Shown here in pieces: positions 1-8,981 of a DNA stretch of 57,858 nt. Both the position numbers and the translations under genes were made by a program. The notes under the pieces are model-generated. The model had not been told where the DNA came from and searched no databases. It worked only from the letters and a program-made list of their open reading frames with translations. Each line of letters starts with the position of its first letter. Position 1 is the first letter of the stretch. The stretch is from DATGFB01 sp032160545 (GTDB lineage Bacteria; Actinomycetota; Actinomycetes; Mycobacteriales; Jatrophihabitantaceae), in contig JAVHVN010000078.1 of the NCBI GenBank assembly GCA_032160545.1, positions 1-57,858 on the forward strand, given 5' to 3'.

Positions 1-116
1 AGGGACAGCGCCACGATCGGCACCACGAAGACCAGTACACGCGTGGGTCTCGGCCATTGGCGGCGGCGCGACGGAGTGGCATGCCGCCCGCCGCGCCCGC
101 GCCCAGAGTCGGACAT
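1..116 (-). CDS. N-terminus of an unidentified membrane protein, cut by the window edge
   Basis: An ATG at 116 opens a minus-strand frame that stays open to the left edge (38 codons). About 24 basic, Arg-rich residues are followed by a hydrophobic run (VLVFVVPIVALS) that reads like the start of a first membrane helix or uncleaved signal anchor with a positive-inside N-terminus. No clear ribosome binding site is visible. Nothing more can be said about function because the rest lies outside the window. Confidence 0.35.
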   Translation of the reverse strand, partial: MSDSGRGRGGRHATPSRRRQWPRPTRVLVFVVPIVALS

Positions 117-204
117 CGGACGATCGAACCACGTTGTCGCGTGCACCCCCAACGCTGAGCTGGCGTGCTCACACCGCGATCCGTCCCTTACGCGGACCCA
201 CCAG

Positions 205-1005
205 TCATCGGCGTAGCAGCGTGCTCGCGGTGACCGCGCGCAGTCCCCGCGCAGCAAGATCGGCGAGGACGAGCGGCATCGCCTCGACCGTCCCGATATG
301 TCCGAAATGCATGCTGACGATCGACCCTGGCTGCGCAGTCGCGACGTTCGTTCGCACCGCGTCTGCCCCAGGATCGGTGTAGTCCAGCGAGTCGACGTCG
401 TAGGACAGACAGATCGGATAGCCGGCCGCACCGGCCAGTTGCAGGACGAGTGGCGTCGCCGTCGCCGCCTGAGACTGACGGAACACCGCGCCGCCGGATC
501 CGACGATCGAGGTAAGGACGTCGCGGCACCGCACGATCTCGTCGCTCGCCGCAGAAGCAGCCAGGCTGTTGATGTCCAGGTGGTTGTAGGTGTGATTTCC
601 CAACTCATGGCCCGCTGCGGCGATCTCCCGGGCGACGCCGGGGTTCGCGGCCAGCCAGCTCCCGACGCCGAGCACCGTCACCTTCGCGTCGTGGGCGCGG
701 AACACATCGAGCAGCTGACGCGCGATGGCGGGGTCACCCGCGCCGTGGAAGGTGAGCGCGACCTCGCGTCTGGACCGCGGTCCGGTCGTGTGCTGCACCG
801 CGCTCCCGTGCCGCGGCGCCGAGGCGCGAGCTGTCGGCGTCGTTGACGTTGCCGCGGAACTGCGCGCGGACGTCGCGCTGCGCGCGGACCCGGAGCCCGA
901 TGTCGTCGGCGCGCCGATCGTGCGGACCCCCCGGGCGCAACCAGCAATGACGGTCGCCACCGCCGCGGCGCCCAATCCGAGCAGGCCTCTTCGCGACACC
1001 GTCAC
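205..1005 (-). CDS. polysaccharide deacetylase-like (CE4/NodB fold) Tat lipoprotein, divergent active site
   Basis: 266 residues from a GTG. The N-terminus has a twin-arginine motif (SRRGLLG, residues 4-10), a hydrophobic stretch and a lipobox ending at Cys23, so the product is probably Tat-exported and lipid-anchored. A Ser/Thr/Ala-rich linker runs to about residue 78. The NodB-like domain follows: motif 2 (GNHTYNH, His138 and His142, zinc ligands) is intact. Motif 1, normally TFDDGPD with the catalytic base and a metal-binding Asp, reads TFHGAGD at 85-91, and the usual RPP motif 3 reads RQS. The family acts on N-acetylated cell-wall or surface glycans, but with these changes activity is uncertain. 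A non-hydrolytic or altered-substrate role is possible. Confidence 0.8.
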   Translation of the reverse strand: MTVSRRGLLGLGAAAVATVIAGCARGVRTIGAPTTSGSGSARSATSARSSAATSTTPTARASAPRHGSAVQHTTGPRSRREVALTFHGAGDPAIARQLLDVFRAHDAKVTVLGVGSWLAANPGVAREIAAAGHELGNHTYNHLDINSLAASAASDEIVRCRDVLTSIVGSGGAVFRQSQAATATPLVLQLAGAAGYPICLSYDVDSLDYTDPGADAVRTNVATAQPGSIVSMHFGHIGTVEAMPLVLADLAARGLRAVTASTLLRR

Positions 1006-1067
1006 CGACCCATCATCCCAAGGCGCGGCAGCGCGGCGACGTCAGGCCCAGCTCTGAACGGGCGTCG

Positions 1068-1724
1068 TCAGAGCGAGACCTCGGCGCCCTTCTTGAGCGT
1101 CGGGATGAACGACTCGTGGATCTCGTAGCTCGCCGGACCTGACGCCGTATGCCCACCAACCGCGTGGATCGTCACGATGGTCTCGAGGCCACCGTTCTTG
1201 ACCTCGCGGCTGAAGAACAGCGAGCACGACTTCCCCTTCACGCCCTTCTTGCCGGCGGACGCATGCCGAAGGCCGGTCCCGAATTTCGAGGCATCCTTCG
1301 CGTCGCCGTCCTGCGCGTCGGTGAGCGCGCCGTTGGCACAGTTCTTGGCCAGTTCGGGCAGCACGCCTTTGATCTTCGCCTCGAGCGCCGAGCGACTCGC
1401 GACTTTCACCTTGCCGAACTGGAACGTGGTCGTCTCGGTCTTTTTGCTCTCCTGCTCGACCCGTTTGCCGTATGCGGTGAGGTCCTTGATCAGCGTGTTC
1501 ACTTTCGGATCTGTTCGCGGCGTCCTGCCGATGCCGGGCTTGATGGCGGTGATACGCCCCTCGAGCGCACTCTTCTGCTTGTCGAACTCGGCGACCGCCG
1601 CTTTGAAATAGGGCACATTACTGCCTCGCGACCGCATGGAGACGAGAGCGCGCTCGGCCTTGGTGAGTACCGCATTCAGGGACGCGATGTTGTCACTGGT
1701 AAGGACATTCGACGGATCGGTCAC
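1068..1724 (-). CDS. hypothetical protein, 218 residues
   Basis: Not recognised. The GTG start at 1724 is chosen because GGAGG lies six bases upstream; the frame extends further 5' but without a ribosome site and with composition unlike the rest. There is no signal peptide or membrane segment. The N-terminal half is rich in Lys, Glu and Ala and probably helical (residues about 10-110). The C-terminal half is Gly/Lys-rich, with a Cys at KSC, and ends in a likely beta-rich segment (ETIVTIHAVGGHT). Codon use is less extremely GC-rich than its neighbours. It stands alone between the deacetylase and the divergent MMPL gene. Confidence 0.7.
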   Translation of the reverse strand: MTDPSNVLTSDNIASLNAVLTKAERALVSMRSRGSNVPYFKAAVAEFDKQKSALEGRITAIKPGIGRTPRTDPKVNTLIKDLTAYGKRVEQESKKTETTTFQFGKVKVASRSALEAKIKGVLPELAKNCANGALTDAQDGDAKDASKFGTGLRHASAGKKGVKGKSCSLFFSREVKNGGLETIVTIHAVGGHTASGPASYEIHESFIPTLKKGAEVSL

Positions 1725-2095
1725 GACATTCCTCCGCACGATTTGTGGGCCGCTCCGTATCAACCGGCCAAAGCACCATAGCCACGGAGCAGGCACCTCG
1801 CCATATGTCGAGCGACATTCATCGCAAGATCGTCGATGACCGGACGAGGCGTGATCGGTGCCCTGTGACGCGTCGGCCCCGAACGCGAACACCCCGTGCC
1901 ACGCTCGATGTGCCCGACTTCACGTGGGACTAACCTTCGAGTGCTTGGACGTCGCGTCGATTCTGCCTGGCGGGGGGTGCGCAGAACGGCTGCGACGGCG
2001 ATGCCTACCGGCGACACCACGCGTCGGGCGCGGCCGAACAAGTCAGCCGAATGTGCAACCCCGGCATGAGTCACCCCCGTTGGGAGAAGGGGACC
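1725..2095. promoter_or_regulatory. 371-bp divergent intergenic region with a 14-bp palindrome
   Basis: This lies between the minus-strand hypothetical gene (start 1724) and the plus-strand MMPL gene (start 2096). At 1805-1818 is the inverted repeat ATGTCG-AG-CGACAT, a possible operator for a dimeric regulator of either gene. No convincing -35/-10 pair was seen. Confidence 0.3.
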
Positions 2096-4363
2096 ATGCA
2101 TGCCTTCCTCGACTCGCTAGGGCGCTGGTGTGCGCGACGCAGCTGGACCGTGATCATCGGCTGGCTCGTCGTCCTCGGCATAGTGCTGGCGGCGCGCGAC
2201 GCGTTCGGAGGGAAGTTCGTCAACGACTACACGGTTCCCGGCAGCCAGTCGTCGGTCGGGCTGGCCCTGTTGAGGGCGGACTTTCCGGCGCAGGGTGGCT
2301 ACGCGGGTCAAATCGTGTTCCACGCCGAGAGCGGAACGGTCGCTGCTCAAACCGGCGCAGTCAACAGCGCGATGGAAAACGTCGCCATGCTGCCACACGT
2401 GATCAACGCAGTCAGCCCATTCGCCGTACCGGGTTCGCCTCAGGTCGCTAAGAACGGCACAACCGCGTACGGAACAGCATCGTGGAACGTCGTTCCGGCG
2501 TCACTCGACCGGGCGTACCTCACGCAACTCGACACCGCCGTCGCACCGGCGCGCGCCGCCGGACTCCAGGTCGAGTACGGAGCGGGTGCCGGGCAGATCG
2601 GCCAGAAAACCGACGACAAGAAATCCGAGATCATCGGATTGTCGTGCGCGCTGCTGTTCCTGTTGCTGATGTTCGGTTCGATCGTCGCCGCTGTTCTGCC
2701 GCTGATCTCGGCGGTGTTCAGCGTGCTCGCCGGGCTCTCGGTGGTGGGCCTGCTAGCCGCGGCGCTGACGTTCCCCACCGCCGCGCCGACGGTCGCCACA
2801 CTGCTCGGGCTGGGTGTGGCCGTCGACTACGGGCTGTTCCTGGCCGCGCGCCATCGCGAACAACTGGACCACGGCGTCGGGGTGGTCACGTCGGCCGGCC
2901 GCTCGACCGCGACGTCCGGCGCGGCCATCATCGTCGCCGGAGCTACGGTCGTCGTCGCCATCCTCGGGCTGTATGTGGCCGACGTGCCGTTCGTAGGGGC
3001 CATGGGGCTGGCCTCGGCGGTCGTAGTGGCCGTCACCATGCTCGCGGCGCTCACTCTCATGCCCGCGTTCATGGGCGTCGCGGGAACGAACGTTCGCGCC
3101 ATCAAGGATCTGCGAGCAGCGAAGCGCGCGACGACCGGCGCCGACGACGAGGCCGCTGCCTCCTCGGTTGCCGCCCTGGCAGCCGCCGCTGACGAGGCTC
3201 ACGAACGCAGCGCGTTCGCGCGCTGGGGACGCAAGGTCAGTGACCGGCCGGCGCCGTGGGCAGTACTCGCGGCGTGCGTTCTTGCCCTGCTCGCCATCCC
3301 GTTCTTCTCCCTGCGACTCGGGCAGCTCGACGCGGGCACGAACCCGACCTCCGAGAGCATCCGCCGCGCGTACGACCTCGTGGCCAACGGGTTCGGTCCG
3401 GGCAGCAACGGCCCACTGACCGTCGTGGTCGCCTTGCCCACGAGCAACTCGGCGCAGGACAACCAGGCCCTGCTGACGACCGCACAGACAACGCTGGGCA
3501 AGACACCTGACGTTGCGGGCGTAGGGGCGCCGTCGCTGAATTCCGGCGGGACGACCGCCGTGATGACGGTGGTGCCGGCGACATCGCCACAGGACGCAGC
3601 CACGACACACCTGGTCAACCAGCTGCGCACGACGGTGTTGCCCACCGTGCCGGCCAGGACGTACGTCGTCGGCGCCACGGCGTCTTACGTGGACTTCACT
3701 GCGAAGATCTCCCAGCGCATGCCGTGGCTCATCCTCGTGGTCGTCGCTCTCGCATTCATCCTGCTGACCGTCGCATTCCGCTCAATCGTCATCGCCACGA
3801 AGGCAGCGATACTCAACCTGTTGTCGGTGGGCGCGGCCTACGGGGTGATAGTGGCGATCTTCCAGTGGGGCTGGGGCTCGTCATTCGTGGGAATCCACGA
3901 GAAGCTGCCGATTCCGGCGTTCGTACCGATGTTGATGTTCGCGATCGTGTTCGGCCTGTCGATGGACTACGAGGTCTTTCTCCTCTCACGGGTACACGAG
4001 GCGTGGGCGAAGACGGGCGACGCGCATCGCAGCGTGGCGATCGGCATCGGAAGCACAGCTCGGGTCATCACCACGGCCGCCGCGATCATGGTGGTCGTCT
4101 TCACGAGCTTCGTTCTCGATCCCGACCCGACAGTCAAGATGCTCGCCGTCGGCATGGCCGCGGCCGTCCTCATCGACGCGAGCATCATCCGAATGATCCT
4201 GGTGCCCGCAGTCATGTCGATGCTCGGCGAGCACGCGTGGTGGATTCCGAGATGGCTGGACCGAATCACTCCGAACATCGATATCGAAGGCAGCGCGCAT
4301 CTCGCTCGCGCGGAGGCAGAGGACACCGCGACGCCAATCCGGACACCCACGGGCGCCGCCTGA
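2096..4363 (+). CDS. MMPL/RND-family transporter
   Basis: 755 residues from the ATG at 2096, which has GGAGAAGGGG just upstream; an in-frame ATG at 2051 lacks a site. This is a membrane protein of the MmpL/ActII-3 type. It has an N-terminal helix (about residues 18-35), an extracytoplasmic loop, a five-to-six-helix bundle, a cytoplasmic Ala-rich linker (about 345-375), then the second helix-loop-helix-bundle repeat. Both repeats carry the family motif GxxVDYG/GLSMDYE in which the buried Asp relays protons (GVAVDYGLFLAARHRE and GLSMDYEVFLLSR). Family members export lipids, siderophores or drugs using the proton gradient; the substrate here is unknown. It has no operon partner, being followed by about 290 bases without a convincing gene. 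Confidence 0.9.
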   Translation: MHAFLDSLGRWCARRSWTVIIGWLVVLGIVLAARDAFGGKFVNDYTVPGSQSSVGLALLRADFPAQGGYAGQIVFHAESGTVAAQTGAVNSAMENVAMLPHVINAVSPFAVPGSPQVAKNGTTAYGTASWNVVPASLDRAYLTQLDTAVAPARAAGLQVEYGAGAGQIGQKTDDKKSEIIGLSCALLFLLLMFGSIVAAVLPLISAVFSVLAGLSVVGLLAAALTFPTAAPTVATLLGLGVAVDYGLFLAARHREQLDHGVGVVTSAGRSTATSGAAIIVAGATVVVAILGLYVADVPFVGAMGLASAVVVAVTMLAALTLMPAFMGVAGTNVRAIKDLRAAKRATTGADDEAAASSVAALAAAADEAHERSAFARWGRKVSDRPAPWAVLAACVLALLAIPFFSLRLGQLDAGTNPTSESIRRAYDLVANGFGPGSNGPLTVVVALPTSNSAQDNQALLTTAQTTLGKTPDVAGVGAPSLNSGGTTAVMTVVPATSPQDAATTHLVNQLRTTVLPTVPARTYVVGATASYVDFTAKISQRMPWLILVVVALAFILLTVAFRSIVIATKAAILNLLSVGAAYGVIVAIFQWGWGSSFVGIHEKLPIPAFVPMLMFAIVFGLSMDYEVFLLSRVHEAWAKTGDAHRSVAIGIGSTARVITTAAAIMVVVFTSFVLDPDPTVKMLAVGMAAAVLIDASIIRMILVPAVMSMLGEHAWWIPRWLDRITPNIDIEGSAHLARAEAEDTATPIRTPTGAA

Positions 4364-4653
4364 CCGTTGGAAGTAGGAATGCAGGCGTGCGGCTGCGGGC
4401 GGCGACCTGTGGACTGTCCGTGAAAGGCTGTGATCGGCGGCCCGCGGGTTCTCACCGACCTACGCTGGACGTACGACCGGCACCGGTAGACGCATGTCGA
4501 GCAGGCGGTGGACACGCCGCCGGAGGAGGCCCCGGATGGTTGGCCTGAGGAGCGTCCGGATCGCCCAGGCAGGCGCTGCGCTGCACCGCGCGGCGGCCGT
4601 CGTCCGCCTCGGGCCGTGACTGGTCGCGTGCGACGCGGATAGGTCGACCGGCC

Positions 4654-7600
4654 GTGCGCATGGATCTCGGGGCGCTGCTCGCCCGCTATCACGAGGCGTT
4701 CAACGATCGCGATTTCGACGTCTGGCGCGACCTGTTCGACGAGGACGTCGAGCTCCTCGTCGATGGTGTGTCGTTTCGCGGCGTGGACGCCGCGGTTGCC
4801 TATGGGGTCGGGAGCGTGAGCCAGTTCCCGAGCCTCTACATCGCCTCCGAGCGCGTCGTCGCGGAATCCGACGACACGATCGTGACCGAGATCGACCTCG
4901 TGACCGGCGATCCTGCCGGCGGGCAATCCCGCATGACGGGCTCGGCATGCGAGATCTGCCGGGTGCGCGACGGGCGCATCGTGTCGGTCTGCAGCTACTA
5001 CATGCCCGAGCCGACCGACCGCGCGGACGCGGTACGGGTGCCGATCCGCGCCGAGGCGAGCGTGGTCGCCGACGAACAGGCGGCGCTGCGACGGGTGGCG
5101 ACTCTCGTCGCGCGCGGGATCGCGCAGGACGAGCTGTTCGCGGCCGTCACCGAGGAGATCGGCTGGCTGGTGAACGCCGGTACGACGTCGCTGTTGCGGT
5201 TCGAGCCCGATGACACCGTCACGCTCGTGGCCTCCTGGAACGCGCGGCACGCCGACCTGCCGATCGGCGCCAACCGTCCGGTCGACGAGCAGCTGCGCTC
5301 CATTCGAGAGACCGGCCGGCCGTGGCGGCGGGAGCTGGCGGAACTCCCGCCCACCGGAACGTTCGTGGACGAGGCGCGCGCGCTCGGGATGCGCACGTTC
5401 GTCGGGGTCCCGATCGTGGTCGAGGGGGGTGTGTGGGGTGTCGCGTTCGCGTCCTCCACCGCCGATCGGCCGTTCGCCGAGGACGCCGAGACCCGGCTGG
5501 CCGGGTTCACCGAACTGATCGCCACCGCGCTCGCCAACGCTCACGCCCGCGTCGAGCTGCGCGGCTACGCCGAGGAGCAGGCGGCGCAGCGGCGGGTGGC
5601 GACGCTGGTCGCCAGCGGCGCGCGGCCGGAGGAGGTGTTCGCCGCCGTCGCCGGCGAGGTCGGGGGGCTGCTGGAGGTCGACTACACGGTCCTCGTCCGA
5701 TCCGACCCGCACGACATGATCACGGTCGTCGGCACGTGGACCAGCACTGGCGCCGCCGCGCCGTCGCCCGTGGGCAGGCGCTTCGAGCTCGGCGGCCGGA
5801 ACGTCAGCACGCAGGTGCTCAGGACGGGCCGGCCGGCACGCCTGGATGCCTACGCCGACGTCACGGGCGCCATCGGGAACACCGGCAGCCGTGAGTGGGG
5901 CTTCCGCTCGTCGGTGGGCGTGCCGATCAGCGTCGAAGGGCGGCCGTGGGGCCTCATCATCGTGGCGTACACACGCGACCGGCCGCTGCCGGCCGACACC
6001 GAGGCACGGCTGGCAGGGTTCACCGAGCTTGTCGCCACCGCGATCGCCAACGCCCAGGCCCGCGTCGAGTTGCGCGAGTTCGCCGAGGAGCAGGCCGCGC
6101 TGCGCCGGGTGGCGACCCTCGTGGCCCGGGCGCCGGCACCGGAGGAGGTGTTCGCCGCGGTCGCCACGGAGGTCGGGCGACTGCCGGGCTGCGACATGAC
6201 CTTCCTCAACCGGTACGACCCGGACGGCGCGGCCACGGCCGTCGGTGGGTGGAGCAGCACCGGCGCGTTGCCCATCCCGATCGGCACCCGGGTGCAGTTC
6301 GGCGGACCGAACGTGCCCACGCTGGTGTTCCAGACGCGCCGGCCGGCGAGGATCGACGACTACACCCAGGCCACGGGTCCCGTCGCCGCCCTCGCCGACG
6401 CGTGGGGAATCCGCTCCGCCGTCGGCGCGCCGATCAGCGTCGAGGGCCGGCTGTGGGGCGTCATGAGCGTGGTGTCGACCCGCGAGGAGCCACTGCCCGC
6501 GGACACCGAGGCCCGGCTGGCCGGATTCACCGAGCTGGTCGCCACCGCGATCGCCGACGCCCAGGCGCGGATGGAGCTGCGCGGCTTCGCCGACACCGAG
6601 GCGGCACTGCGGCGCCTGGCCACGCTGGTGGCGCGGGGCGAACCGCCCGACGCGGTGTTCGCAGCCGCGACCAGCGAGGCTCTCCGATATTCCGGGAACG
6701 GCACCGCCCGGATGATCCGTTTCGAGCTCGACGGAACGGCGACGCTCGTCGCCAACGAGGGCGCGACGGACCCCGGCGTGCGGGTCGGGGAACGGTGGGA
6801 GGGTTATCCGCCGCACGGGCTGACCGCGACGGTCCGGCGTACCGGCCGCTCCGCCCGGGTCGATGACTACAGCGCCATTGAGGGCGGCGAGGCGACGCTG
6901 CGTGAGGGGATCCAATCCGCGGTCGCCGTGCCGATCCACGTCAACGGCCGGCTGTGGGGAATGATCGCCGTCGGGCCCGGGCCGCTGCCGCCCGGCCTCG
7001 AGGGGCGGTTGTCGCAGTTCACCGACCTGGTCGCCACGGCGGTCGGGAACGCGCAGAACAGGGCCGAGCTCATCACCTCCCGCGCGCGGATCGTCGCGGC
7101 ATCGGATGAGACCCGCCGGCGGATCGAGCGCGACCTGCACGACGGCGCACAGCAACGCCTGCTTGCACTGGCACTGCGGCTGCGTTCGGCGGCGGCACCC
7201 CCCGACGGCGACGAGGTCCGTACCGCCATCATCGACGTGGCCTCGGGGCTGATGGGTGCGATCGACGAGTTGCGGGAGATCTCACGCGGCATCCATCCGG
7301 CGATCCTGTCCAGGGCAGGGCTGCGGCAGGCGCTGCGCGCGCTCGGGCGCCGCTCGCCCATCCCCATCGAGATAGACGTGCGGATCGACGGCCGGCTCCC
7401 CGAGCACGTCGAGGTGGCGGCCTACTACGTCGTGTCCGAGATGCTCACCAACGCCGCCAAGCACGCCCGCGCCTCAGTCGTCGAGGTAGACGCCGAAGCG
7501 TCCGGCGGCATGCTCCGGATGTGCGTGCGCGACGACGGTGTCGGCGGCGCCGACCCGCTGCACGGCTCCGGGCTGGTCGGGCTCAAGGACCGCGTCGAGG

Positions 7601-7704
7601 CACTCGGCGGCACGCTGTCCCTGCAGAGCCCGCCCGGTGCGGGCACCACGGTGCAGATCGCGATACCCCTCACCAGTGCCGACGGGCCGCCGTCCCCCCA
7701 GTGA
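4654..7704 (+). CDS. cytoplasmic sensor histidine kinase: SnoaL-like domain, four tandem GAF domains, HisKA_3, HATPase
   Basis: 1016 residues from GTG 4654 (ATG at 4660 is equally possible). Residues 1-120 form a SnoaL/NTF2-like domain (YHEAFNDRDFDVW, then a C-terminal strand with MPEPTD). Four GAF repeats of about 165 residues follow, each opening with a conserved helix of the EQAALRRVATLVARG type, near residues 140, 306, 476 and 645. Residues from about 808 carry the HisKA_3 dimerisation helix with phospho-acceptor His829 in RDLHDGAQQR. The HATPase domain has the N-box NAAKHA (about 930), a DDGVGG box (about 960) and GLVGLKDRVEALGG. There is no transmembrane helix, so the signal is cytoplasmic. 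No response regulator is adjacent, so it is an orphan. Near-identical segments between GAFs point to recent internal duplication. Confidence 0.93.
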   Translation: MRMDLGALLARYHEAFNDRDFDVWRDLFDEDVELLVDGVSFRGVDAAVAYGVGSVSQFPSLYIASERVVAESDDTIVTEIDLVTGDPAGGQSRMTGSACEICRVRDGRIVSVCSYYMPEPTDRADAVRVPIRAEASVVADEQAALRRVATLVARGIAQDELFAAVTEEIGWLVNAGTTSLLRFEPDDTVTLVASWNARHADLPIGANRPVDEQLRSIRETGRPWRRELAELPPTGTFVDEARALGMRTFVGVPIVVEGGVWGVAFASSTADRPFAEDAETRLAGFTELIATALANAHARVELRGYAEEQAAQRRVATLVASGARPEEVFAAVAGEVGGLLEVDYTVLVRSDPHDMITVVGTWTSTGAAAPSPVGRRFELGGRNVSTQVLRTGRPARLDAYADVTGAIGNTGSREWGFRSSVGVPISVEGRPWGLIIVAYTRDRPLPADTEARLAGFTELVATAIANAQARVELREFAEEQAALRRVATLVARAPAPEEVFAAVATEVGRLPGCDMTFLNRYDPDGAATAVGGWSSTGALPIPIGTRVQFGGPNVPTLVFQTRRPARIDDYTQATGPVAALADAWGIRSAVGAPISVEGRLWGVMSVVSTREEPLPADTEARLAGFTELVATAIADAQARMELRGFADTEAALRRLATLVARGEPPDAVFAAATSEALRYSGNGTARMIRFELDGTATLVANEGATDPGVRVGERWEGYPPHGLTATVRRTGRSARVDDYSAIEGGEATLREGIQSAVAVPIHVNGRLWGMIAVGPGPLPPGLEGRLSQFTDLVATAVGNAQNRAELITSRARIVAASDETRRRIERDLHDGAQQRLLALALRLRSAAAPPDGDEVRTAIIDVASGLMGAIDELREISRGIHPAILSRAGLRQALRALGRRSPIPIEIDVRIDGRLPEHVEVAAYYVVSEMLTNAAKHARASVVEVDAEASGGMLRMCVRDDGVGGADPLHGSGLVGLKDRVEALGGTLSLQSPPGAGTTVQIAIPLTSADGPPSPQ

Positions 7705-7831
7705 GCCGCAGGCGCACCGGAGCAGCCCGACGATCGGGGACCTACGTACCTGTCCCGCAAGGTTCTTCCGGGTCATGATCATTCGGGCGAGGTACCGAGC
7801 GGGCGGGGGTCCACCGGTATCCGGCTGCACC

Positions 7832-7864
7832 GAGCCCGCCGACACCATCCTGGTCGGCGGGCTC
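7832..7864. terminator. strong hairpin downstream of the histidine kinase
   Basis: A perfect 12-bp stem (GAGCCCGCCGAC at 7832-7843 with GTCGGCGGGCTC at 7853-7864) and a 9-base loop lie 127 bases after the kinase stop. There is no U-tract beyond a short TTT. The rest of the 387-bp gap (7705-8091) holds nothing else I can support. Confidence 0.45.
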
Positions 7865-8091
7865 TGGCGTTTCACCTCAGTCCGACGCGATCTCGCGACG
7901 GGCATATGCGGCGCTCCCAGATGGATGCGTGGACGATCGCGCTGACGCCTTCCGGCCCGCCGCGGGTCGTCAGCGCGGCGTTTCAGGGGCGTCGACTCTG
8001 GGCAGCCTGTCCCTGTCGTCGAGCCGTGCGGCGCACCCCAGACGGTCGAGCGGCCGGCGCGTGCTGGCGACCGAGGTGAAAGGCCGGCGCT

Positions 8092-8415
8092 GTGACCGCG
8101 ACACCACTGGCGGGCGTGACGCATGACGGAAACGAATGCATCGTCACGCTCACGGGCGAGATGGACATCGTGATCGCCCCGCACCTGGTGAGCTTGGTCG
8201 AGAACGCGGTGCAGCAGTGCCCCGACGGGTCTACCAGCGTCGTCCTTGACCTGGCCGGCGTTACCTTCATCGACTCGATGGGGATCGGCGCGCTGCTCAG
8301 CGCCCAGCAGTGTGCCGCGTCCCGCGGCTGGTCGATGAAGTTGAGGGCGGTGCGGCCCCGAATCGTGAGGCTGTTCACGATCACCGGGCTGGATGGCGCG
8401 TTCGAGATCATCTGA
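8092..8415 (+). CDS. STAS-domain anti-sigma factor antagonist
   Basis: 107 residues from GTG 8092, preceded by GTGAAAGG. It is a single STAS domain of SpoIIAA/RsbV type. The beta strand VTLTGEMDI starts the core, and TFIDSMGIGALL carries the conserved phosphorylatable serine (Ser62) at the head of the alpha helix. Such proteins bind an anti-sigma kinase when unphosphorylated and so release an alternative sigma factor; the partner kinase or phosphatase is not in the window. The neighbouring orphan sensor kinase upstream is of a different (HisKA_3) class and need not be its partner. Confidence 0.88.
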   Translation: MTATPLAGVTHDGNECIVTLTGEMDIVIAPHLVSLVENAVQQCPDGSTSVVLDLAGVTFIDSMGIGALLSAQQCAASRGWSMKLRAVRPRIVRLFTITGLDGAFEII

Positions 8416-8736
8416 CGAACACCACCGTTCGCTGGGCAGGATGTACGCGTTGTGGCGGCCTTGGGCGCGGATCATGACGGGAGTGCCGGCAACGGCAAGG
8501 CGCGTAGAGTCGGTGGCACTGAGGCTCTGTCGCACGCCAGTCATCACACTGGCCTCGCCCTCGGCGAACAAAATGCCCGACCTGACAAGGGTCATCTCGA
8601 GGCGCGCCATGACGATCGCCCCATTTCTCGAACCATCGACAGCTCAGCCGAGCATGACTTCACCGGCAGCACTCGCGGTCGGTGAGCTTCGCAATCCCCC
8701 GACGACAACCAAGGCAGACGACTCGATGGAGACGCG
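8416..8736. other. 321-bp gap without a supported gene
   Basis: A frame of 115 codons crosses it (8393-8740) but overlaps the STAS gene, has no ribosome binding site and has no recognisable motif. I see no promoter or hairpin I would defend. Confidence 0.4.
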
Positions 8737-8940
8737 ATGACCGCCGGCGCCGAGCGCACTTCCGTCGCGACAACCCCGGACGAGGTCGGCTCCCAGGAGG
8801 CGGCGCGCTGCGCAGTGTGCGATCACCATCCCGGGGACCACGACGCAATCAGCCAGCGTTACTGCCAAGCCACGCAGGCACACGCCCTGCCCAGAGGGTG
8901 CATCTGTCCGCAGGGCAGCGCCCGGCTCGCGCGGCCCTGA
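8737..8940 (+). CDS. small Cys-rich protein, possible zinc binding
   Basis: 67 residues from ATG 8737, four bases after GGAGA. The core reads CAVCDHHPGDHD, then RYC, then RGCIC: a Cys-x2-Cys pair, several His/Asp and a Cys-x-Cys near the C-terminus, the pattern of a small metal-binding protein. I recall similar short proteins in actinobacteria without a described function. It lies near a second small Cys-rich gene on the other strand. The motif and ribosome site support reality, but no function can be assigned. Confidence 0.55.
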   Translation: MTAGAERTSVATTPDEVGSQEAARCAVCDHHPGDHDAISQRYCQATQAHALPRGCICPQGSARLARP

Positions 8941-8981
8941 CCCGGTGCGCGGGCTTCCCGTCCTGCCCTGAAGGCGAGCCG

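Noticed and set aside
5071..7080. The roughly 500-bp repeats as a mobile element or CRISPR-like repeat
   Set aside because: They are in-frame protein domain (GAF) duplications within one gene.
3967..7155. A 1062-codon open frame on the minus strand, antisense to the histidine kinase
   Set aside because: It is a high-GC shadow frame; the plus strand has clear GAF and kinase motifs, and the antisense peptide is Arg/Gly/Pro/His-rich without any domain.
8393..8740. A 115-codon frame after the STAS gene
   Set aside because: It overlaps the STAS gene, has no ribosome site and no recognisable sequence.
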